From Hyperoodon ampullatus (Eukaryota; Chordata; Mammalia; Artiodactyla; Ziphiidae): a stretch of DNA of 64,000 bases. The notes below the pieces were generated by a model. It was not told the origin of the DNA. It searched no databases and saw nothing but the letters and a program-made list of their open reading frames with translations. The translations under genes and the position numbers were made by a program. Position 1 is the stretch's first letter. Every line of letters begins with the position of its first letter. Of the stretch, positions 48,110 through 57,899 are shown piece after piece. Location of the stretch: the NCBI GenBank assembly GCA_949752795.1, contig OX457059.1, positions 175,038,242-175,102,241 of the forward strand, written 5' to 3'.

Positions 48110-50125
48110 CTGTGTGTGGGGAGGGTGATTCCCCATCTCCTCCTCATCCTCCCGGCAGATCTGCTGGATGAGCCAGAGGAGAGAGATGAGCGGGTGAGTT
48201 ACACGCTAGAGCCCGATGAGCCCTTAGCATCCCTGTCACCTCCCTCACCGCCATTGTGTCTCCTGCCCTTCATCCCCACTGTCCAGAGTGCTGAGGGCCC
48301 TGAGAGTGGGCAGGGGACCCTGTCCTCCTCTGAGTTCCAAGTGCCTAGGATGGTGCCTGGAGAGGGACCGAGGCTTGTGGGATGAGTGGGTAATGAGTGA
48401 GCTGTCTGCTCAGTGTTTAGGGACAGGATTGATGAGATGTCTGTCCCGAGTTTCTCAGTCACCAATGTTGGCTCCGAGGCCCCAAGATAACCCATTTCTT
48501 CTCAGGGGCTGCTTCCCCAGGAGGTTCCTGAAATGGGGAGTCAATTTGCTGAGGTCCTGTGGTGTCTACACAGCTTGGGAGCAGGGTTCTCTGGAGGCCA
48601 AATGATCAGTGTTCAGATGCTGAGGCTTTTATAGAAATCTAGCACAGGATTTCCCCCACAGTTAACATAATGACAAATAAAAAATTTTCTGCTTTTAAAG
48701 ACTTTGGATAAGTGTTGGCTGGAAACTAAGATCAAGGTAACATTTTCTCGATCACTACCTTTGGGAGTTTGATTTGATGACACTTCTGACTGCTTATGGT
48801 GGGTTAATAGGGTTTTTATTAGATGGAAAGCGGGGAGAAAGGGATGAAAAATGGTATTAACTCAATCCTCTTCTCAGAGCTTCCCTCTGAGCAGGTGTCC
48901 AAGTGTGGCCAAGCCCCCCAAGGAGTCAGAGGACAGGGCATTTGAGGTGGGAGAGGAGGGCTGTCCCTCGGTCACCTGTCACCTCAGTGGCCCCTCTCTC
49001 ACCCACACTGCAGCTGTGAGGTTCGGGTGACCCAGAAGCTTGAAAAGGGCAAGACTGTCGATTCCACAGGGTCACTGGATAATGTCCCCAGAGTGCTGTT
49101 TGGACAGGGATACCTGGATCCCTGACAGGCCACCGTGGCACCTGGCATGCATCCTGGAGTGGTCGAGGAATAGAGAAAGCCCCCTGCAGGGCAGCCTGGC
49201 CCCCAGAGGCGCCAGCGCCAGGGTCCACGGGAACACCGCTTTCTGTCTCTGAATTGCACAGAAGTGAAGTGAGGTGCTGCTTTGGACTGGCCAGGTCTCC
49301 ACTGTAGGAGGTATGTCCTCCACTGGGGCTGGGGCTAGGCGTGGACCCCATGGGACAGGCACAGCCACCTGCGTCATGAGAATTGTTCACATCCAGAGGC
49401 CAGAACTGTTTTCTGACATCATTACCATGGAGCAGTGTTGCAATTCCACATCCCTCTGGTACCTCACAGCCAGCAGTCGGGTGCACCGGCCGGAGACCCG
49501 GGGGTGGTGGTGAGAGAGGGTCCTGCTCCTGACACCTCCCATGGCAGCCCTGTGTGTCAGGCTGACATTTGTACACTGTCCCCTGTTTGTGGGCCCCTCT
49601 GATCGTGCACGGCTGCTTCTTCAGCCTTCCCAACAGCTCTGAAGGCCAATCCAAACCCTAATAAACCTTATTCTGCCTAACATAGTCCCTGGAAATAATC
49701 CTGACCAGATAAACCAAGCAGCAGATAAAACAGAAAGAAATTTCAATCTGCAAAAGCTGAGTGGTGACGTGGCTATAGCAAAAGGAACACAGCTGTCCTG
49801 ACTAGGCCTCTGAAATGTTGGTGTTTTACTCCTCATTGTTATCTCAATGACTGAGTCTCATTCCTGCACATATAAAGCAAGAGCTGGAAAAATTTTAAAG
49901 CACAAATAATTAAATCCCCAATTTTAGGAAGAGATTTTAACCCAACACTCTCAGTGACTCTAAAAGAAATAGACAAACAGGGATATGGATATAGAAACTA
50001 GAGCAATGTAGAAATTACCGTGGAATTAGCATGTGGAGAAGTCGTCTCCCAGGAGCAGTGACGTGTATTCCCCACAAGCACCTCCAGCCATTCTTCCCAC
50101 ACCAGGCCCCAAGCTAGGCCACAGC
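48110..50125. other. No gene recognised; L2-like patch
   Basis: Near 48285-48395 the words 'agagtgggcaggggaccctg' and 'gtgcctaggatggtgcctgg' resemble an L2 3' end. The - strand is open for 242 codons (48926-49654) in a GC-rich part; the product has no recognised domain and shorter frames lie opposite. An AATAAA motif is seen at 49660. A 35-bp candidate exon with good-looking splice sites (48159-48193) is too short to trust. Confidence 0.35.
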
Positions 50126-50129
50126 AAGT

Positions 50130-50430
50130 CCTAAAGGACTGAAACTATCCAAAGAGTGCTGTCTGGTCACAACATGGTTATCCTAGCAAACAACAACAAT
50201 AAGATGACTAAACAAATCCCCATGTTTGGAAATTAAGAAGTAGAGTTCTAAGTAGCCAATGGGTCAAAGAAGAAATCATGACAGAAATCCAGCCATAGAT
50301 TGAACTGAAGGTAACAAACATCTTACATATTAAAATGTGTCCATACAGTTAACTTGTGCACAAGGAGATATTTACAGCCTTGAGCTCATGTATTAGGAAA
50401 GAGGGAAAGCTGAAAAATTATGTCGCTCTT
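50130..50430 (+). mobile_element. Old L1 ORF2 fragment
   Basis: Decayed L1 ORF2 in + orientation: 'tttggaaattaagaagtaga', 'caatgggtcaaagaagaaat', 'acaaggagatatttacagcc' and 'ttaggaaagagggaaagctg' follow the order after the endonuclease domain. A clean end is not visible. Confidence 0.65.
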
Positions 50431-50659
50431 CATGTATTCAAATAATGTTTACATACCTTAATGAAGTTTTCCAGTTTTCTCTAAGTACTTCTCTGCATTT
50501 TCCCCTGGGTACCTCATGATTCCAGCAGCCAAGACTGCACCTGGGGTGAGGATGATGAGGCACCGGCTTCAGCCTGAAAACTTTAGGTGCATGAATGAGA
50601 TTCAAAAAACCAGAACCCCACCTCCTGACATCATCGGTGGGGCCCTGATTTGTCCCAGG

Positions 50660-50729
50660 CACAGGGCCAGGTCCTCCCCTGAAGCACAGGTGGGCACAGG
50701 GCCGGATCCTGCCCTGAGGCACAGGTGGG
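50660..50729. repeat. Two-copy tandem repeat, period 35 bp
   Basis: 'cacagggccaggtcctcccc' + TGAAGCACAGGTGGG at 50660 repeats as 'cacagggccggatcctgccc' + TGAGGCACAGGTGGG at 50695, with four mismatches by eye. Confidence 0.85.
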
Positions 50730-50734
50730 CTCTA

Positions 50735-51990
50735 TGAACACCTCTTCGTTCCCTTTAGTTTTCAGAAGCTGCATTTCAACCCTGTGATTATTTTAGCATC
50801 ACTTTGTTTCCTGTAGACCCTGATCTGAGCTAATCTCTTTCCAAAGACAGGAGGCATTTACGCATTGATTGACGAACTGAAATTCTTGTTTCCCTTCTTC
50901 TGTGTTCCTGGAGTTTAGTAAGAAGAGCAGACGTGAACGTGAAGAGCTCCCCTGCCGTCAGTGACTAGAACCCACAGACACGTGTGGGCAGGACCCGTGC
51001 CTGGGCGTGGAGTAAAACCAAGCCTTCAGAACCTTCACTCAGGTTCAAACAACCCTAGAAAAGAAGAGATTATCACAGCAAGCATGTTGTTTCTATGAAG
51101 ACTTCCTCACTCCCTGGCATGTCACTGTGTGACTCAGATCCTAATAAACCGCCTGATGCACTCATTCAGTCTTTGCCAGTGAAGTGTTTCACGTACCATG
51201 TTTCTCTCCTGTTCTCGGGATTGGCAAGGGCGGGCTGACTGCTCTAACAAACGGGCATAAAACCCCACAAAATGTTACCTCCCTCCCAAACCACAGGGCA
51301 GAGCTGATGGGGCAGGGACCCCTGCTCCACACAGACACTCAGGGACCTAAGCTGTGTCCTGGCCAGCCCAGCATGGGGCCTTGAGTTCACCCTGGGCTGG
51401 GAAAGGAGATAGAGGACGGTTCTTTTATGGGCCGAGACCGGACATGGCGTCCATCTCTCCAGCCACAAACCAGTGGTGAGACGCGAACAGTGCCCGGGTA
51501 CCATGAGCTGGGACTTAGCCGTGTGCCCAGGGAAGGCAGACACACCATGGGTGTCACAGCCTTCTCTGCCACCACGTTCTGTTCCGAAACTCGAGGAAGC
51601 AGGTGTCACGCCTCCTTTTAGGTGGTCACGTTGTGGATGCTCATGGCAAAACCTCAGGAACTGCCCAGCCCCGTCCTCCCAGCCACCCCTCCCTCCCTCT
51701 ACTGAGAGGCTGCAGGAGACACGGGTCTGGAGGTGGAAACACACCTTCCCGGCGTCTCCGGTCACAGATTCACGGCCCCATCCCTCCCCTGACTCTCCCG
51801 TCCTTCACTGTGTGCGGGTTGCCGTGTCCTTCCCAGGAGACTCTGTGAGATTTGGGTCCACGATGCAAATCACCAAGGGCGGGTTCCAAATGCAGGTCTC
51901 GGCAGCTGTGGCTTCTGCTGCCCTTTGGGACAAGATGCAGCCACGGACCATGCCGCTGGGGAGTCTCTACCCCGCCCCCTTGTAAAACGG
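50735..51990. other. No gene recognised
   Basis: GC-rich toward its right half. Frames of 173 codons on - (51244-51765) and 170 on + (51473-51985) overlap each other and have no recognised product. Confidence 0.35.
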
Positions 51991-51994
51991 TGGC

Positions 51995-52125
51995 TGGATG
52001 CCTCCCCAGATCTCACTGAGTGTAAGCTGTCGGAGAGCAGGGCCTCACCCCACGTGTGCTCCCCTGGCGCAGGGCCTGTGAAGCCCAGGACGCATCCCAG
52101 AGCCAGTTAATATTTAATGGGAGAA
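51995..52125 (+). mobile_element. L2 3' end fragment
   Basis: Old LINE-2 tail: 'ctcactgagtgtaagctgtc', 'ggagagcagggcctcaccc', 'ctcccctggcgcagggcctg' and 'agttaatatttaatgggaga' correspond in order to the usual L2 end (gactgtaagctc..., gggcaggga..., cccagcgcct..., aataaatattt). Confidence 0.6.
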
Positions 52126-52129
52126 GATG

Positions 52130-53750
52130 GCACATCCTTCCAGGGCGATCCTGGGGGATCCATTAAGTGGCTCTTCTCCTCTGCCGCTGCTTGGATGTGT
52201 CAGGTCTCATCCATCTGGTCCAAATTCCTCAGTGTGTTTCAGGGGCCGTGAAGTCGTTCGATAGTCGAGTCTGCCATTGTTCACTTTCACCCAATTTGCC
52301 CCATTACTACCTCCAATGATGCAATAGTCAGACTCAGACAAGGTTAAATTCATAGCACAGTCTAGGGTATCTGACATGGAACACTGCTTTCCATTTCAGT
52401 GTATTGTCTGTGTGGCTATCCGATTCAAACATAAAAACCTATTTCTAAGAAGAAAGGCTCCGTAAAACAAGTTATAAGGAGGGAGCTCACACTGTTTTCT
52501 GACCTTCAGGTGATTCTCACAGAATATTTTATTGATAGATTAACTTTTCCTAAAATATCCTCACGGACTTTAACGTTCATGAAGAGGGTCTTTTGGCAAA
52601 GATAGCATCAGGGGACGGGCCACACCCAGAGCTTGAATAAACAGTTAAGACTGTGTGTAAAGAGCCTCGCAGGCAACGGGAACCACACGCCCAGCCAGCA
52701 CCCCAAGAACACAAGCAAGTTCTCATTTTCTTTTAGGGAGACTTTCCCGTTTTAACATCCGCGGGACACCTCACTAGGGGCCTCGTGGTGCCTGACAGGA
52801 TGAGACGAGGCTTTTTCTTCCTCTCTTTCCAGAATCCCCTGGAGATGTTGTGACGTTAATTACAACCCTGGTTTGGAGAATCCTGCGCTTGGGCTGCGCG
52901 CTGGCGCGGAGAGGCTTTCCTTGGCTTGCGTGGACAGGTGTTCAAGTCACAGCTGAATCGGGTCTCCTCCACCCCCTCTTCCTCCCTCCCCTCCTTGTCG
53001 TAAAACCACCCGGCTCCTGCCAAGCCATTCTGGAAAGACACCCGCACCCTCAGCGTGTCCCAAGCGAAGCACAGTTAATGAGTTGGATGGCAGGAGGCTT
53101 GGGTGAGTCACCCAGCACCTGGGCACAGAGGCTGCTGCTCAGATAATTGTTCCCAGTTGCTTTCAGATGCCAGAGAGGAGCCAAGGGAAAGGAATTCACG
53201 CTCACAAGCAAGGATTGCGGCAGATGGAGACAGAGGAGCCCACTCACCACCCGTAGTTGGCAGAGCTCAACCTTGAGGACCCTGAAATGAAATCAGACAA
53301 CACCCACCTGCACCGAGCCAACGAGGAAAGACCAGGATGGTCCCGGAAGGTACTGATCATGTCTGTATGTGTGGACCAGTCTGTGGTTCTTTCCAAGGAT
53401 GAGCACCTGGCCTGGTGTAAAACCAGCAGTCTGTCTGGTTGAATTGAGGCACTGGGTGTCTCACTCATGAGCTCGCTTGTGTGAGAACAGAAGTGGGTGG
53501 AGAGGAGACCAACTCAACAGGAAACACAGAGCCACCAACCTCCCTGAAAGCATGTGGCTTTGAGGGAAAAAAATTCAAGACAGCTGTTCAGCATGAGGTA
53601 CAGAGTATACCTGTGTGCTTAATGCTTTGCCATTTCAATGGGACCAAAGGTGGGGCTTTTGATATAGTTCTTTGAGGCTACTGAGCCTCAGTGCCTCTGC
53701 ATGAAACTTCTAACCTGTGCTAAAAAAAATAATAATAAAGGCAAGAGCAA
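52130..53750. other. No gene recognised
   Basis: Ordinary sequence, with a 98-codon + frame at 52850-53146. No named repeat. It ends in an A-rich stretch ('gctaaaaaaaataataataa' near 53720) that leads directly into the polypurine tract. Confidence 0.4.
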
Positions 53751-53761
53751 CGAAAGGAAAT

Positions 53762-56056
53762 GGAAGGAAGGAAGGGAGGAAGGAAGGGAGGGAGGAAGGA
53801 GGGAGGAAGGAGGGAGGAAGGGAGGGAGGAAGGAGGGAGGAGGGAGAGAGGGAGGAAAGAAGGAGGAAGGGAGGGAGGGAGGGAGGGAAGAAGGAGGGAG
53901 GAAGGGAGGGAGGGAGGAAGGAGGGAGGAAGGAGGAAGGAGGGAGGAGGGAGGGAGGAGGGAGAGAGGGAGGAAAGAAGGAGGAAGGGAGGAGGGAGGGA
54001 GGGAGGAGGGAGGAAGGAGGGAAGAAGGAGGGAGGAAGGGAGGGAGGGAGGGAGGAGGGAGGAAGGAGGGAGGGAGGAAGGAAGGGAGGGAGGGAGGGAG
54101 GAGGGAGGGAGGAGGGAGGGAGGAGGGAGGGAGGGAGGGAGGAAGGAGGGAGGAGGGAGGGAGGAGGAGGGAGGAGGGAGGGAGGAGGGAGGAGGGAGGA
54201 AGGAGGGAGGAGGGAGGGAGGAAGGGAGGGAGGGAGGGAGGAGGGAGGAAGGAGGAAGGAGGGAGGGAGGAGGGAGGGAGGGAGGAAGGAGGGAGGAGGG
54301 AGGGAGGAAGGGAGGGAGGAGGGAGGGAGGGAGGAAGGAGGGAGGAGGGAGGGAGGAGGGAGGGAGGGAGGAAGGAGGGAGGAGGGAGGGAGGAAGGGAG
54401 GGAGGGAGGGAGGAGGGAGGAGGGAGGGAGGAGGAGGGAGGAGGGAGGGAGGAGGGAGGAGGGAGGAGGGAGGGAGGAGGGAGGGAGGAAGGGAGGGAGG
54501 AGGGAGGGAGGGAGGAAGGAGGGAGGAGGGAGGGAGGAAGGGAGGGAGGAGGGAGGGAGGGAGGGAGGGAGGGAGGAGGGAGGAAGGAGGGAGGAGGGAG
54601 GGAGGAGGGAGGGAGGGAGGAAGGAGGGAGGAGGGAGGGAGGAAGGGAGGGAGGAGGGAGGAAGGAGGAAGGAGGGAGGAGGGAGGGAGGAGGGAGGGAG
54701 GGAGGAAAGAAGGAGGAAGGGAGGGAGGAAGGGAGGGAAGAAGGAGGGAGGAGGGAGGAGGGAGGGAGGAGGGAGGGAGGGAGGAAGGAGGGAGGAGGGA
54801 GGGAGGAGGAGGGAGGAGGGAGGGAGGAGGGAGGAGGGAGGAAGGAGGGAGGAGGGAGGGAGGAAGGGAGGGAGGAGGGAGGGAGGGAGGAAGGAGGGAG
54901 GAGGGAGGGAGGGAGGGAGGAGGGAGGAAGGAGGGAGGAGGGAGGGAGGAGGGAGGGAGGAGGGAGGGAGGGAGGAAGGAGGGAGGAGGGAGGGAGGAAG
55001 GGAGGGAGGGAGGGAGGAGGGAGGGAGGGAGGAAGGAGGGAGGAGGGAGGGAGGAAGGGAGGGAGGGAGGGAGGAGGGAGGAAGGAGGAAGGAGGGAGGA
55101 GGGAGGGAGGAGGGAGGGAGGAGGGAGGGAGGAGGAAGCGAGGGAGGAAGGGAGGGAAGAAGGAGGGAGGAGGGAGGAGGGAGGAAGGGAGGGAGGGAGG
55201 AAGGAGGGAGGGAGGGAGGAAGGAGGGCGGAGGGAGGAAGGAGGGAGGGAGGGAGGAAGGAGGGAGGAGGGAGGAAGGAGGGAGGGAGGGAGGGAGGAGG
55301 GAGGAAGGGAGGGAGGGAGGAAGGAGGGAGGGAGGGAGGAAGGAGGGCGGAGGGAGGAAGGAGGGAGGGAGGGAGGAAGGAGGGAGGAGGGAGGAAGGAG
55401 GGAGGGAGGGAGGAAGGAGGGAGGAGGGAGGGAGGAGGGAGGGAGGGAGGAGGGAGGGAGGAGGGAGGAGGGAGGGAGGAGGGAGGGAGGAGGGAGGAGG
55501 GAGGGAGGAGGGAGGAGGGAGGGAGGAGGGAGGGAGGGAGGAAGGAGGGAGGAAGGGAGGGAGGGGGGAGGGAAGAAGGATGGAGGAAGGGAGGGAGGAA
55601 GGAGGGAGGAGGGAGGAAGGAGGGAGGGAGGGAGGAAGGAGGGAGGAGGGAGGGAGGAGGGAGGGAGGAGGGAGGGAGGAGGGAGGAGGGAGGGAGGAGG
55701 GAGGGAGGAGGGAGGAGGGAGGGAGGAGGGAGGGAGGAGGGAGGAGGGAGGAGGGAGGGAGGAGGGAGGAGGGAGGGAGGAGGGAGGGAGGGAGGGAGGA
55801 AGGAGGGAGGAAGGGAGGGAGGGGGGAGGGAAGAAGGAGGGAGGAAGGGAGGGAGGGAGGAAGGAGGGAGGAGGGAGGAAGGAGGGAGGGAGGGAGGAAG
55901 GAGGGAGGAAGGAGGGAGGAGGGAGGGAGGAGGGAGGAAGGAGGGAGGAGGGAGGGAGGGAGGGAGGAAGGAGGGAGGAGGGAGGGAGGGAGGGAGGAAG
56001 GAGGGAGGAGGGAGGGAGGAGGGAGGGAGGAGGGAGGAGGGAGGGAGGGAGGGGAT
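53762..56056. repeat. 2.3-kb polypurine GGGA/GGAA/GGA tandem tract
   Basis: About 2,295 bp in which the + strand is nearly all purine. The units are GGGA, GGAA and GGA in mixed order. By eye I count four pyrimidines only: C at 55139, 55228 and 55348, and T at 55581. Because no stop codon can arise easily, five frames stay open for about 785-827 codons, giving Pro-Ser-Leu repeats on - and Gly-Glu-Arg repeats on +; none is a gene. Such tracts can form triplex (H-DNA) and G-quadruplex structures and are prone to length change. It begins next to 'cgaaaggaaatggaaggaag' and ends at GGAGGGGATAAAAG. Confidence 0.98.
55171..55410. repeat. Perfect 120-bp tandem duplication in the polypurine tract
   Basis: 55171-55290 is identical base for base to 55291-55410. 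Each copy carries the rare C interruption in AGGGCGGAGG (at 55228 and 55348), which marks the copies as a true recent duplication rather than chance similarity of simple repeats. Confidence 0.93.
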
Positions 56057-56059
56057 AAA

Positions 56060-57565
56060 AGTACAACCACAGAAATATTTGTTTTCCCGGATACGTTTTG
56101 TCCTCTCTGACGACGAGAATGGTTTCCTCCCTCCTTGGTCAGGAGCCTAGAAAGGGGTTGTCCGAGCTCTCGGCAGGCACGCATGATCCACATTGTTCAG
56201 CCACCACCTCTCCTTCCCAGGTTACCACCCAGATATCATCAGGTCTTTCCCTGGCCCCTTGGTCTCAGTGCCATGCTTGACCAAAGGGGAGCACCTGAGT
56301 GCTGTCCCCATGGTGCTGCGCTCTAAGGCCAGGGCCAGATCCATGGCCGTGTGGCCTGTTAGTCACCCAAGGCCCATGCATAGCAAGGCTTCCCACTTAG
56401 TTTAATGCTTTGCCATAGCCACATTGAAATTCTTAACAATTTTTAAACAAGGGTCCCATGCTTTATTTTTCACTAGACCCTACAGATGCCACAGCTGGTC
56501 CTGTATCTGACTGCGTCTCAAGCCCAGAAAACACCTGTATGCTTATTTGCAGCAGTGTCACCTGCATTGTGCCTGCACAGCCACTGGAGCTCCCTGAGCA
56601 GCAGGACCGAGACGGCGGCCTGCTCTGGCGCGCAGTCTCGCGACGTCGACAAGTCCAGCATGATGACCCCAAGGATGCCATCGTTGTCCAGAGGATCCTG
56701 AATTACCTGAAGGTAGCCTGAACTCTCCCTTCAGTTTTAGGCATGTTGCCACGGAGAGTATTTTGGGGTAAACATAAGGACTTTATGAGCAACAAAAATA
56801 GAGAACTCTTCCAAGATGTTGTTGCACTGAGGTTTTGAACTTATGAATAGCACGGTAGTATTACCTTGTGGTTTCAGATACATGTTGATGCCCAAATCCC
56901 ATGACTTGCCTACATACAAATGGACAGTTTGCCAGATTGACTTCCTTTGTTTCTTATAGGAAAAAAACATCCCGGTTGTCTTTATTCAAGGAACCGTTCA
57001 TCTAGCTTGTGGAACAGAAATTTAAGGCATAAAATAAAATTTTCCTTTGATTTAACCAAAGGACTTTACACTGAGTTTGGCGACCAGCCGTTCTCCCTCT
57101 ATTTTTTGGAACGATCAGGAGGAAACAGTTTAACTGCAAATGTGAAGACAAGTTTCCTGCCAGTGGAGGTTGTTGAGTGTTCCCATGACCCACCCACGGG
57201 AAACTGTGGAATTTCCTCCTGCAAAGATCTCCCACCTCCCCAGGCAGACTATATGGTTCTCAGGTCGTGTCTTCCAGATGTACTTCCTGTGGGTTTAAAA
57301 ATCGCCCCGGCTGACAAATGGCATCATTGCCAGTGGAATGGCATCCAGCAGCCAAAAACAACGAAAGGGAGACTTGATGAGATGAACTTGGACACACTGT
57401 TCCAGAACCTTCGTTCCCACCTCAGGAGCCAATGCCCGGCAGAGCCAAGCCCATGTGGGTCGAGTTGGGTTGGGTTTTCCAGTCCCTGTTTGCCCAGCCT
57501 CTTTGGCCTGTGGAAGGGCAGCCTGGCAAGTCCTTCACTGTCGAGCTGGCGCTCTCGGTATCCTC
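56060..57565. other. No gene recognised
   Basis: A 87-codon + frame (56458-56721) covers a small CpG-rich patch near 56620-56650 and ends just after a GAAGGTAGCC donor-like site. A 223-codon + frame (56947-57618) has no recognised domain, and its last nine residues are encoded by the transposon relic at 57571, arguing against a gene. Near 56400-56500 the sequence looks like an old dispersed repeat I cannot name. Confidence 0.35.
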
Positions 57566-57570
57566 TAGGC

Positions 57571-57896
57571 CAACGCTGTCCAAAAGAAACAGAGTGTGAA
57601 CCACATGTGTATTATTAAATTTCCCACAGACACATTACAAACAGAAACAGAAACAGGTGAAAGCTGTTTTAATAATATATTTTATTTAACCCCACATATC
57701 CAAGGTATTATCATTTCAGCATGTAATCTATTCATTACAATTGTTATTAATGAGACAGTTTGCCTTCTTTTCTTCTCTGAGCCTCTGATACCCGGTGTAT
57801 AGCTCACAGGCAGGGCACATCCCAGCTCAGGGCAGCAACATAGCCGGCGTCAGACAGCCGTGTGTGGCCGGTAGTTGCCGTATTGGACAGCCGAGT
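57571..57896 (+). mobile_element. Short TIR DNA-transposon relic (MER type)
   Basis: Nonautonomous DNA-transposon-like element of about 320 bp. Ends show matched inverted repeats: GCTGTCCAA at 57575-57583 and TTGGACAGC at 57883-57891. The interior follows a known mammalian pattern ('taataatattttatttaa' near 57670, 'tattatcatttcagcatgta' near 57707). No transposase frame. The family name is not certain. A second copy lies inverted near 60.1-60.4 kb. Confidence 0.7.
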
Positions 57897-57899
57897 CCT

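Noticed and set aside
49425..49475. Short insulin A-chain-like translation (MEQCCNSTSLWYL) on the + strand
   Set aside because: Only a dozen residues match, key later cysteines are missing, and I see no B-chain or processing-site sequence upstream. Most likely chance.
48926..49654. 242-codon - strand frame
   Set aside because: GC-rich, no domain, and opposite-strand frames of 70-79 codons overlap it; no splice or promoter context.
53688..56193. Five open frames of about 785-827 codons over the polypurine tract
   Set aside because: They are low-complexity (Pro-Ser-Leu on -, Gly-Glu-Arg on +), exist in five frames at once, and follow from the near absence of stop-forming bases in the repeat.
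56947..57618. 223-codon + strand frame
   Set aside because: No recognised domain, and its C-terminal end is encoded by a transposon relic. Frame is probably accidental.
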